From assembly GCA_002419365.1 (NCBI GenBank), contig DIGA01000089.1:2631-13645 (forward strand): DNA of 11,015 bases, in the 5' to 3' direction. Shown here one piece after another: positions 1 to 6,117 of the stretch. The notes under the pieces were generated by a model that did not search any database, had not been told where the DNA came from, and saw only the letters and a list, made by a program, of their open reading frames with translations. Every line of letters begins with the position of its first letter. Within the stretch, counting starts at the first letter, position 1. The stretch comes from Mageeibacillus sp. UBA5734 (lineage in GTDB: Bacteria; Bacillota; Clostridia; Saccharofermentanales; UBA5734). Made by a program: the position numbers and the translations under genes.

Positions 1-1
1 A

Positions 2-31
2 ACCCCGGGTCACCACTCCCGGGGTCTTTGT
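2..31 (+). terminator. Terminator-like hairpin at window start
   Basis: An 8-bp perfect GC-rich stem (ACCCCGGG at 2-9, CCCGGGGT at 18-25) encloses an 8-base loop and is followed by the partly T-rich TCTTTGTT. It most likely ends transcription of a gene lying left of the window. The T tract is interrupted, so it could be a weak terminator or an attenuator of what follows. The next ribosome binding site begins only about 15 bases later. Confidence 0.6.
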
Positions 32-57
32 TCGAAGGAGGAGAAAAGGAGGAGATC

Positions 58-276
58 ATGAAGAGGTTCGTTTGCTCTCGTCCAGCAGTGTGTTTTAACT
101 GCTATGTTCTTAGCATAACAATGAAATATGAACAAAAAATGTGGTGTTTGTGATCAAATTCCGAGATTTCTGCGAACATTGCGGGACAAATATTTTGCCG
201 GACCTGCAGGCACTGCGGTATGCTGGAAAAAATTGGGCCCGATTTCTCGGGTGTCAGCATGTTTCCTGGAGGATAA
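58..276 (+). pseudogene. Possible relic of a small zinc-ribbon gene upstream of yjbQ
   Basis: No intact reading frame crosses this stretch, but coding-like traces exist. An ATG at 58 follows a very good AAGGAGG (46-52) and opens 31 codons ending at TGA 151. Three CxxC fragments then occur in three frames: CGVC at 140-151, FCEHCG within 168-185, and CRHCG at 205-219. The second and third together resemble a treble-clef or zinc-ribbon pair (CxxC, about 8-10 residues, CxxC) if one or two bases are added or lost near 186-205. The last frame continues to TAA at 274-276, overlapping the yjbQ ribosome binding site, as an upstream operon gene would. The alternative is chance: the region may simply be a leader or a promoter region for yjbQ. 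An assembly indel would give the same picture. Confidence 0.28.
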
Positions 277-278
277 CC

Positions 279-695
279 ATGAAAAGTTACCGGCATGTCC
301 TGAAATTCAATCTCCCGACACGGCGTGGCTTTGTGAATATTACGCCACAGGTGCAACAGTGCCTTTCCGAGAGCACTGTCCAGGAAGGCCTAGTCCTGGT
401 CAATGCGATGAACATCACCGCAAGCGTATTTATCAATGATGATGAAGCTGGTCTGCATCGCGATTTCGAACGCTGGCTTGAAAAGCTGGCTCCCGAAAAG
501 CCGCACAGCCAGTATGATCACAACGGCTATGAAGACAATGCCGATGCTCATCTCAAGCGGACAATCATGGGCCGCGAAGTCGTTGTCGCTATCACAAACG
601 GGCAGCTGGACTTTGGCACGTGGGAACAGATTTTCTATGGTGAATTTGACGGCAAACGGACCAAACAGGTTCTGGTCAAAATTATCGGCGATTAA
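279..695 (+). CDS. yjbQ: YjbQ family protein (UPF0047)
   Basis: A 138-residue protein of the YjbQ/UPF0047 family. These are small beta-barrel proteins that form trimers; some show weak thiamine-phosphate synthase activity, but the cellular role is not settled. The sequence shows the family core: NDDEAGLHRDFERWLEKLAP (53-72), EDNADAHLKRTIMG (85-98), LDFGTWEQIFYGEFDG (110-125) and the C-terminal VLVKIIGD. The reading frame is open further upstream, to a GTG at 141, but family similarity begins at MKSYRHVLKF and GGAGG at 268-272 sits 6 bases before ATG 279, so that start is chosen. Residue 45 is Asn (NITAS), where members I recall have His (HITAS or HTSAS). The gene ends four bases from the convergent small membrane protein gene, with no clear terminator between them. 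Confidence 0.93.
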   Translation: MKSYRHVLKFNLPTRRGFVNITPQVQQCLSESTVQEGLVLVNAMNITASVFINDDEAGLHRDFERWLEKLAPEKPHSQYDHNGYEDNADAHLKRTIMGREVVVAITNGQLDFGTWEQIFYGEFDGKRTKQVLVKIIGD

Positions 696-699
696 GCGG

Positions 700-933
700 C
701 TATTTCTTTTTCGGGTCGTGCCCTTCGAAAAATGACAGGACCAGGGCTGCGACACACAGGACGATGGCCAGATAAAGCAGGGAACGGCTCTGGGATGTAT
801 ACGGGCAGGCTCCCGCTGGTAATTCGCGGGCCAAGCGATAGGTGCCGATCAGGGTGATGGCACCAATAAATGCGCCCAATGCAAGGAGAGCGTTGCTGAT
901 CCATTTGATGATGGTATGGCGATCATGTTTCAT
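700..933 (-). CDS. Small two-helix membrane protein of unknown function
   Basis: A 77-residue protein, not assigned to a named family. It has a short basic N-terminus (MKHDRHTIIKW), a hydrophobic helix at about 12-32, a short loop with LPAGACPYTSQSR (38-50), a second helix at about 51-68, and a charged tail ending GHDPKKK. The charge pattern suggests both ends are cytoplasmic with the Cys-Pro loop outside. It begins 27 bases after the Nudix stop codon on the same strand, so it is probably cotranscribed with it. The nearest purine-rich sequence (GGAAGGCGGG) lies rather far from the ATG, so translation may be weak or coupled. The clean two-helix layout supports a real gene over a shadow frame. 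Confidence 0.7.
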   Translation of the reverse strand: MKHDRHTIIKWISNALLALGAFIGAITLIGTYRLARELPAGACPYTSQSRSLLYLAIVLCVAALVLSFFEGHDPKKK

Positions 934-960
934 AGGCCGATTTTAGCCCGCCTTCCGGTT

Positions 961-1584
961 TTAGTCAAAGACTGTCTGCCAGTGCTCATCCTGGGATGCC
1001 GCGGCACAGAGCCGGATCTGGGCTTCCGTGTTTTTGCCGAGCGACAGGTCCGGCAACTGGTCGAGGTCGAAGTAATCACTGGCTTCGGTTTCGGCATTGG
1101 GCTGAAAACATCCGCCCTGCACGGTGCAAAGAACGAACGCCTTGATGATGCCATGGGCATAGGGGGGTGTGTTGTGGCGGTTGCGATCAAGCAGAGCCAC
1201 CAGGCGATCAGCTGTGACCTCCAGCCCGGCCTCTTCCCAGACTTCCTTGACCGTATTTTCAGCAATCGACTGGTCGACATCCACCCAGCCACCGGGCATC
1301 GACCAGGTTCCGCCGATGCGTTCCTTGACCAGCAGGATCTTGCCGTCTTTGAAAATGGCTGCCCGCGTATCCAGCTTGGGTGTCTGGAAACCCGTTTCGC
1401 TGCAGAATACATCGTTCACTTGCGAGAGATCCAGCCCCGTCTTTTCGCTCATGATTTCAGCAGAGATCTCCCGGATCCGCTCGAACCGCTCCCGGTCATA
1501 GACATTGGTGGTGTAGGTCAGGCCGATCTGGGCCAGAGATTGTAGTTCAATGGCCCACTGGACCAGTTTGTCGTGCTCGAACAT
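961..1584 (-). CDS. Nudix hydrolase with N-terminal helical domain
   Basis: A 207-residue protein that probably hydrolyses a nucleoside diphosphate linked to another group, in the cytoplasm. The substrate cannot be read from sequence. Residues 1-65 form the charged helical N-terminal domain (MFEHDKLVQWAIELQSLAQ...) of the Firmicutes Nudix family that carries a Nudix_hydro_N domain. The Nudix fold follows at about 70-205. The Nudix box is at 99-121: G99, then Q105 in place of the usual Glu, then K113-E114 and E117-E118-A-G-L. The catalytic metal-binding KE..EE core is intact, and Gln at the first position occurs in related proteins as I recall. The open frame extends into the dinB region, but ATG 1584 has AGGAG 9 bases ahead and fits the family N-terminus. 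It is divergent from dinB. Confidence 0.92.
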   Translation of the reverse strand: MFEHDKLVQWAIELQSLAQIGLTYTTNVYDRERFERIREISAEIMSEKTGLDLSQVNDVFCSETGFQTPKLDTRAAIFKDGKILLVKERIGGTWSMPGGWVDVDQSIAENTVKEVWEEAGLEVTADRLVALLDRNRHNTPPYAHGIIKAFVLCTVQGGCFQPNAETEASDYFDLDQLPDLSLGKNTEAQIRLCAAASQDEHWQTVFD

Positions 1585-1652
1585 GGCGGGAAACTCCTGT
1601 CTGAGACTGTATCGGGCTGATTTTACCACAAAGAAGGAACGGACGCGTGGCA

Positions 1653-1675
1653 AGGTCTGGCGTATTGCCAGACCT
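1653..1675. repeat. Perfect hairpin between the divergent Nudix and dinB genes
   Basis: AGGTCTGGC (1653-1661) and GCCAGACCT (1667-1675) form a 9-bp perfect inverted repeat around a 5-base loop. There is no T run on either side, so it is not a terminator. TTGCCAG at 1665-1671 recurs at 1691-1697, where it supplies the -35 box of the dinB promoter. It could be a regulator binding site or a leader hairpin of the Nudix transcript. Confidence 0.5.
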
Positions 1676-1690
1676 GGTAACCGTACAGCC

Positions 1691-1719
1691 TTGCCAGGGG
1701 CAGACCGCCCTGTTAAAAT
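1691..1719 (+). promoter_or_regulatory. dinB promoter, sigma-A type
   Basis: TTGCCA (1691-1696), a 17-base spacer, then TAAAAT (1714-1719) preceded by TG at 1711-1712 as an extended -10. Transcription should begin near 1726, inside the adjoining palindrome, so a bound repressor would block initiation directly. Confidence 0.72.
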
Positions 1720-1743
1720 CAAAACAAACATATGTTTGTTTTG
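1720..1743. promoter_or_regulatory. LexA (SOS) operator candidate
   Basis: A perfect 24-bp palindrome with half-site CAAAACAAACAT (1720-1731). Its core CAAACATATGTTTG resembles the Gram-positive DinR/LexA box (CGAACATATGTTCG type), with G to A at both symmetric positions. It starts right after the -10 box and covers the expected dinB transcription start. Upstream of a translesion polymerase gene this points to SOS control. Another dimeric repressor is possible. Confidence 0.72.
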
Positions 1744-1758
1744 GAAGGGGCGATCGCC

Positions 1759-3042
1759 ATGGCTGACCGGGTCATTTTGCATTCCGATCTCAATAACTTC
1801 TACGCCTCGGTCGAGTGCCTCTACAACCCGGCCCTGCGCCGGGTGCCGCTGGTTGTGGGCGGCGATCCGCAGTTGCGCCATGGCATCGTCCTGGCTAAGA
1901 ACGATCCGGCCAAAGCCTGCGGGATCGTGACCGGCGAGGCTTTGTGGCAGGCGAAGCAGAAATGCCCGGACTTGCTGGTGGTCAAGCCTGATTTCCAGCT
2001 TTATCTCCATTTTGCCCATCAGGTGAGAAGCATCTATGGGGACTACACCGACCAGATCGAGCCTTTTGGTCTCGATGAAGCCTGGCTGGATGTCAGCGGC
2101 ACCTGCCACCATGGCCTGACCGGGGAGCGAATCGCCAGCGAGATTCGCCGCCGCATCCGGGAGGAGCTCGGCCTGACCGCTTCAGTCGGAGTCAGTTTCA
2201 ACAAGGTCTTTGCCAAGCTGGGCAGCGACCTCAGGAAACCGGACGCCACGACGGTGATCAGCCGGGCCAATTTCCGCGAGCGGGTCTGGCCTCTGCCTGC
2301 ATCCGATCTGCTCTACGTCGGTCCGGCGACGAAACGCAAGCTCAGTCGCCTCGGTGTACGGACGATCGGCCAGCTGGCCCAGCTTGAGCCCTCCTTCCTC
2401 CATGCGTACCTGGGCAAATGGGGCGACGTCCTGTCCAGTTTTGCCAATGGCCAGGACAGCTCACCAGTCACTGTGTCAGGCTACCAGTCCGTGGTCAAAA
2501 GCATTGGCAACAGCACCACGACGCCGCGCGATCTGGAGACAAATGAGGACGTCTCCCTGATCTTTTTTGTCCTCAGCGAGAGTGTGGCCAGCCGGCTGCG
2601 CCAGCACCAGTTCAAATGCCAGACCGTCCAGATCTATGTCCGGGACGTCGAGCTGGACAGTTTCGAGCGCCAGGCACACCTCAACCGTCCGAGCAACCTG
2701 TCCTCAGACATCGCCCGCCTGGCCATGGCCCTGTTTACAGAGGCCTGGGACTGGCGGCGCCCCTTGCGCAGCATCGGAGTGCGTGGCTGTGACCTGGTGG
2801 ATGCCGCCACTGGCATCCAGCTGAGCTTGTTTGAGAACGAACCGCTGCAGCTGCGCCTGCAGCAGCTGGAAGAGGCCCTCGATGAGATCCGCCTGCGCTT
2901 TGGCACCGGCAGTGTCCGGCGCGCCGTGACTCTCTGCGACACTGCGCTGGGCCGGATCAACCCTAAGGATGACCATGTGATCCATCCAGTTGGCTTTTTC
3001 AAGGACGGCCCCGTTTCCGAGGCCCTGCCACCCGCCACGTGA
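1759..3042 (+). CDS. dinB: DNA polymerase IV (Y-family translesion polymerase)
   Basis: A 427-residue Y-family polymerase that copies past DNA lesions with low fidelity. The N-terminus ILHSDLNNFYASVE holds catalytic D10 and the steric-gate Tyr15; the second acidic pair is D106-E107 in GLDEAWLDVSG. TASVGVSFNKVFAKLGSD is the palm motif, and helix-hairpin-helix contacts follow at about 180-225 (LLYVGPATKRKLSRLG). The little-finger domain is at about 240-345. QLSLF at 354-358 is a typical beta-clamp binding motif, and about 69 residues continue after it. An in-frame ATG at 1732 lies inside the LexA-like palindrome and very close to the expected transcription start. ATG 1759 has GGAAGGGG 8 bases ahead and matches family N-termini, so it is preferred. 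No terminator is evident before the rpiB promoter, so some readthrough is possible. Confidence 0.95.
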   Translation: MADRVILHSDLNNFYASVECLYNPALRRVPLVVGGDPQLRHGIVLAKNDPAKACGIVTGEALWQAKQKCPDLLVVKPDFQLYLHFAHQVRSIYGDYTDQIEPFGLDEAWLDVSGTCHHGLTGERIASEIRRRIREELGLTASVGVSFNKVFAKLGSDLRKPDATTVISRANFRERVWPLPASDLLYVGPATKRKLSRLGVRTIGQLAQLEPSFLHAYLGKWGDVLSSFANGQDSSPVTVSGYQSVVKSIGNSTTTPRDLETNEDVSLIFFVLSESVASRLRQHQFKCQTVQIYVRDVELDSFERQAHLNRPSNLSSDIARLAMALFTEAWDWRRPLRSIGVRGCDLVDAATGIQLSLFENEPLQLRLQQLEEALDEIRLRFGTGSVRRAVTLCDTALGRINPKDDHVIHPVGFFKDGPVSEALPPAT

Positions 3043-3091
3043 ATGGACAGGGCAGGGGAATGGGCCGATGAACTTCGCAAATGATAAAACA

Positions 3092-3120
3092 TTGAATCCT
3101 CAGTGCCAACAGCTTATAGT
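3092..3120 (+). promoter_or_regulatory. Promoter of rpiB-glgB, sigma-A type
   Basis: TTGAAT (3092-3097), a spacer of exactly 17 bases, and TATAGT (3115-3120) make a near-consensus promoter. The expected start near 3127 leaves a leader of about 60 bases before the rpiB ATG. No strong operator or riboswitch is visible in that leader. Confidence 0.72.
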
Positions 3121-3188
3121 TTAAGAGAGACCGAAAACGAATGACAGCTGTTCACCACCACGCCGCAAGAGCATAGGAGGTAGTCCCG

Positions 3189-3656
3189 ATGATAATTGCC
3201 ATCGCCTGTGACCACGCTGGATTCGACCTCAAAGAGGAAGTCAAAAAGTTGCTCGAGCAACAGGGCCATGAGGTCATCGACTTCGGCACCACGAGCACCG
3301 AAGCCTGTGACTTGCCCGACACCGTCTACCCGGCGGCCCTGGCGGTTGCTCGAGGCCAGGCGGAGCGTGGCATCTTCATCGACGGTGTCGGTTACGGCAG
3401 CGCGATGATTGCGAACCGGATCCTCGGCCTTTCTGCGGCCGTCTGTCAGGATCCTTTCTGTGCCATGCTGGCCCGGGCTCATTCCAATACCAATGTCCTC
3501 TGCCTGGGGGCCAAGATTATCGGTTCGGCGCTTGCGATCGAGACCATCCGGGTCTGGATGAGTACCGATTTCCTGTCCGATGAAAAGTACCAGCGCCGCG
3601 TCGGCAAGGTCGACGACATTGCCCGCCGCCATCTGAAACCACTTGAAGAAATCTAA
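3189..3656 (+). CDS. rpiB: RpiB/LacA/LacB family sugar-phosphate isomerase
   Basis: A 155-residue protein of the ribose-5-phosphate isomerase B family, which interconverts aldose and ketose phosphates. It has the N-terminal IACDHAGFDLKEEV (4-17), the phosphate-binding loop GVGYGSAMIANRI (66-78), and RAHSNTNVLCLGAKIIG (96-112) with the His (H98) that aligns with E. coli H99. The usual catalytic Cys in ICGTG is Asp65 here (FIDGVGYG). Mycobacterial RpiB also lacks this Cys and uses a Glu a few residues later; that Glu is not evident here. The substrate may therefore be ribose 5-phosphate or another sugar phosphate. AGGAGG at 3175-3180, 8 bases before the ATG, fixes the start. glgB begins 10 bases after its stop. 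Confidence 0.9.
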   Translation: MIIAIACDHAGFDLKEEVKKLLEQQGHEVIDFGTTSTEACDLPDTVYPAALAVARGQAERGIFIDGVGYGSAMIANRILGLSAAVCQDPFCAMLARAHSNTNVLCLGAKIIGSALAIETIRVWMSTDFLSDEKYQRRVGKVDDIARRHLKPLEEI

Positions 3657-3666
3657 GGAGTGCACC

Positions 3667-5700
3667 ATGCCAGCTGCAAATGATACAACGTCAAACCAGA
3701 ATCCTTACGCCATCCTCGACATCGACCCCTGGCTCCAGCCTTTCCAGGGTGATATCGAGCTGCGGATGAACCGGTACAAAGGCCTCCGCCAGCATTTGAT
3801 CGGAGCCAATGGTTCATTCCGGGAGTTTGCCAGCGGTCACCAGTTCTTTGGCTTCCACCGTACGGAACATGGCTGGATCTACCGCGAATGGGCACCTGCT
3901 GCCGAGGCCTTGTATTTGACCGGAGATTTCAATGGCTGGGACAGGACTTCCCATCCGCTGGAACGGCGCGATGGCTACTGGGCGATTGAACTGTCCGGTG
4001 CCGATGCCCTCAAGCACCTTTCCCGGGTCAAAGTACGGGTCAGAAGCTTCGGCATTGAACGTGACCGTATCCCGCTCTACATCCGCAAAGTCGTCCAGGA
4101 TCCCAATACCAACGACTTCTCCGGCCAGATCTGGGCACCCCCGGCAGAATTTGCCTGGAATGACCAGGATTTCCGAGTCGACCATTCCAGGGCCCCGTTG
4201 ATCTACGAAACCCATGTCGGCATGGCCCAGGAGAAATACGGCATCGGCACCTATGTCGAATTTGCTGACAACATCCTGCCGCGTATCAAGGCTTTGGGCT
4301 ACAACACGGTCCAGATCATGGCGATCATGGAGCACCCCTACTACGCTTCCTTTGGCTACCATGTCTCCAATTACTTCGCCGCTTCATCGTGGTTCGGCAC
4401 GCCAGACGATCTCAAATACCTGATCAACAAGGCCCACAGCCTCGGCCTTTCCGTCCTGATGGACATCGTGCAGTCCCATGCGGTCAAGAATCTGGCTGAG
4501 GGCATCAATGAATTTGACGGCACGGACTACCAGTTCTTTCATTCAGGAGAGCGGGGTAACCATAGCGCCTGGGATTCGAAGTGCTTTGACTACAGCCGCC
4601 ACGAGGTGATCCATTTCCTGTTGTCCTCAATCAAATACTGGCTCGAGGAATTCCATTTTGATGGTTTCCGGTTCGATGGTGTTACATCGATGATTTACCA
4701 GGACCATGGCCTGGGTACGGCGTTTGACAATTACGGCAAATATTTCAGCCTCAATACCGACGTCGACGCCTTGACCTATCTGCAGTTTGCCAATGACCTG
4801 ATCCGGGAGATCCGGCCGGATGCGATCACGATTTCGGAGGATATGAGCGGCATGCCAGGCATGTGCCTGCCGGTTGCGGCCGGAGGGATTGGCTTCGATT
4901 ACCGCCTGGCCATGGGCATGCCAGATTTCTGGATCCGGACACTCAAGAAAAGCGACGAAGATTGGAGTATGAATGAGCTTTGGCATGAGCTGTCGACGAG
5001 CCGGCCGCAGGAAAAGCGGATCGGTTATGCTGAATCCCATGACCAGGCCCTGGTTGGCGACAAGACCCTGATCTTCCGCATGGCGGACAAGGAAATGTAC
5101 TGGCACATGAACAAGGGCAGCCAGAACCTCCTGATTGAACGGGCGATCGCCCTGCACAAGATGATCCGCTGGATCACGATTTCCCTCGGATCAGAGGGGT
5201 ACCTCACCTTCATGGGCAACGAATTCGGCCACCCCGAGTGGATCGACTTCCCGCGCTGGGGCAATGGCTGGAGCTATCAACACTGCCGTCGCCAGTGGAG
5301 CCTCGTCGACAATCCTGACCTGCGCTACAAGGACCTGGGAGACTTCGACCAGGCGATGGTCCAGTTCATGGACCAGAACAACCTGATGGGCCCTGGCCAG
5401 ACGCCACACCCGCTCTGGATCGACCAGGATCGCAAGGTGATCGCCTATCGCAACGGGGATTACGTTTTCATCTTCAATTTCCACCCGACCGAGTCCTATC
5501 CGACCTTCGAACTGCCCATCCACGAAAATGCCAGCTTCCAGGTCGTCATGGACACGGACGAGTGGCGTTTTGGCGGTCAGGGACGGATCTATCACGATCC
5601 CGTTTACCGCACCCAGCCGTTGCCGATGAACCGGGATTATCTGGGCCTGTTGATCTACATCCCCTGCCGAACCGCCCTGGTCATGAAAAAAGTCGATTGA
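3667..5700 (+). CDS. glgB: 1,4-alpha-glucan branching enzyme, eukaryote-like GH13_8 type
   Basis: A 677-residue enzyme that cuts alpha-1,4 glucan chains and rejoins them through alpha-1,6 links, making glycogen branches. A CBM48 domain lies at about 60-155 (WIYREWAPAAEALYLTGDF). The GH13 barrel follows, with region I D266..H271 (MDIVQSHAVKN), nucleophile D337 (FDGFRFDGVTSM), acid/base E391 (ITISEDMSGMPG) and stabilising D459 (AESHDQALVGDK). The C-terminal beta domain starts at about 580. The FRFDGVTSM and SEDMSGMPG signatures match the yeast/animal-like subfamily found in some bacteria rather than classical bacterial GlgB. The open frame also offers ATG 3643 inside rpiB, but AAGGAG at 3655-3660, 6 bases before ATG 3667, decides the start. 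It is cotranscribed with rpiB; no other glycogen gene is in the window. Confidence 0.96.
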   Translation: MPAANDTTSNQNPYAILDIDPWLQPFQGDIELRMNRYKGLRQHLIGANGSFREFASGHQFFGFHRTEHGWIYREWAPAAEALYLTGDFNGWDRTSHPLERRDGYWAIELSGADALKHLSRVKVRVRSFGIERDRIPLYIRKVVQDPNTNDFSGQIWAPPAEFAWNDQDFRVDHSRAPLIYETHVGMAQEKYGIGTYVEFADNILPRIKALGYNTVQIMAIMEHPYYASFGYHVSNYFAASSWFGTPDDLKYLINKAHSLGLSVLMDIVQSHAVKNLAEGINEFDGTDYQFFHSGERGNHSAWDSKCFDYSRHEVIHFLLSSIKYWLEEFHFDGFRFDGVTSMIYQDHGLGTAFDNYGKYFSLNTDVDALTYLQFANDLIREIRPDAITISEDMSGMPGMCLPVAAGGIGFDYRLAMGMPDFWIRTLKKSDEDWSMNELWHELSTSRPQEKRIGYAESHDQALVGDKTLIFRMADKEMYWHMNKGSQNLLIERAIALHKMIRWITISLGSEGYLTFMGNEFGHPEWIDFPRWGNGWSYQHCRRQWSLVDNPDLRYKDLGDFDQAMVQFMDQNNLMGPGQTPHPLWIDQDRKVIAYRNGDYVFIFNFHPTESYPTFELPIHENASFQVVMDTDEWRFGGQGRIYHDPVYRTQPLPMNRDYLGLLIYIPCRTALVMKKVD

Positions 5701-5713
5701 AGCCAATCGACTT
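5685..5713 (-). terminator. Rho-independent terminator of the minus-strand cell-wall operon
   Basis: AAGTCGATT (5690-5698) and AATCGACTT (5705-5713) pair as a 9-bp stem with a 6-base loop. Read on the minus strand the stem runs into TTTTTT (5691-5686), a proper U tract, so it ends transcripts coming from the ArsC-like gene, whose stop lies 40 bases upstream. It overlaps the last codons and stop of glgB on the other strand. On the plus strand the hairpin lacks a T run, so it should terminate glgB poorly. Confidence 0.75.
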
Positions 5714-5752
5714 GAATATTCCCCGGTCACAGGATATCGAGTATTCGAGGGC

Positions 5753-6091
5753 TTACGTCCAGCTTTGCCAGATTTCTGGCTGAAAACCAATCGTAGCCTG
5801 CCGGCCGTTGCGGACAATCGGTGTCCGCAACAGCCCGGCATGAGATAAAAGCAATTCCTCTGCCATGGGCGAGACCCCGTGGTAGGCCATGTTCAATGAT
5901 TTGTATTCTGGTGCGGAAGGATTGATCAGGGCCTCCAGACCGACCGCTTTGGCAAGCGTCTGTAGTTCGCCCCGGCTGAGGTTTTTCCTGTGCAGATCCA
6001 CCATCTGGTAGGGGATTTTGCGCTCTTTAAAATAGCGCTCAGCCTTTTGCGTGTCAAAATTTTTCTTGCCGGCATAGATCTGGATGTTCAT
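5753..6091 (-). CDS. ArsC/Spx/YffB-like thioredoxin-fold protein lacking cysteine
   Basis: A 112-residue protein of the arsenate reductase-like (ArsC/YffB/Spx) family. The fold markers are clear: IQIYAGKKNFDTQKAERYF at 3-21, the middle helices, then LRTPIVRNGRQATIGF at 88-103 with the cis-Pro P91, and PEIWQSW at 105-111. YffB proteins read KNCDT where this one reads KNFDT, so the redox Cys is replaced by Phe12, and the protein contains no cysteine at all. It is therefore unlikely to act as a thiol reductase and more likely binds or regulates another protein, as Spx does with RNA polymerase; this is inference. It starts 26 bases after the PBP stop with GAGGTG about 11 bases before the ATG, and is the last gene of the operon. 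Confidence 0.88.
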   Translation of the reverse strand: MNIQIYAGKKNFDTQKAERYFKERKIPYQMVDLHRKNLSRGELQTLAKAVGLEALINPSAPEYKSLNMAYHGVSPMAEELLLSHAGLLRTPIVRNGRQATIGFQPEIWQSWT

Positions 6092-6117
6092 GAACTAACA
6101 AACACCTCGGATGGCAT

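Noticed and set aside
141..278. Upstream extension of the yjbQ frame from GTG 141
   Set aside because: The extension is outside the family domain and has a poor binding site, while ATG 279 has GGAGG. Part of it is considered separately as a possible zinc-ribbon relic.
916..1545. Plus-strand open frame of 209 codons
   Set aside because: Antisense to the Nudix gene and the small membrane protein gene; no binding site and no recognisable domain.
1749..1758. GGCGATCGCC palindrome before the dinB ATG, like the cyanobacterial HIP1 repeat
   Set aside because: GCGATCGC also occurs inside glgB near 5143 and is expected by chance at this base composition; the other genes do not look cyanobacterial.
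1585..2112. N-terminal extension of the Nudix frame to 383 codons
   Set aside because: The extension runs antisense through the dinB promoter and catalytic domain. The Nudix family N-terminus and a binding site fit ATG 1584.
3068..3124. 18-codon frame between dinB and rpiB
   Set aside because: It overlaps the rpiB promoter, has a poorly spaced binding site and no recognisable peptide.
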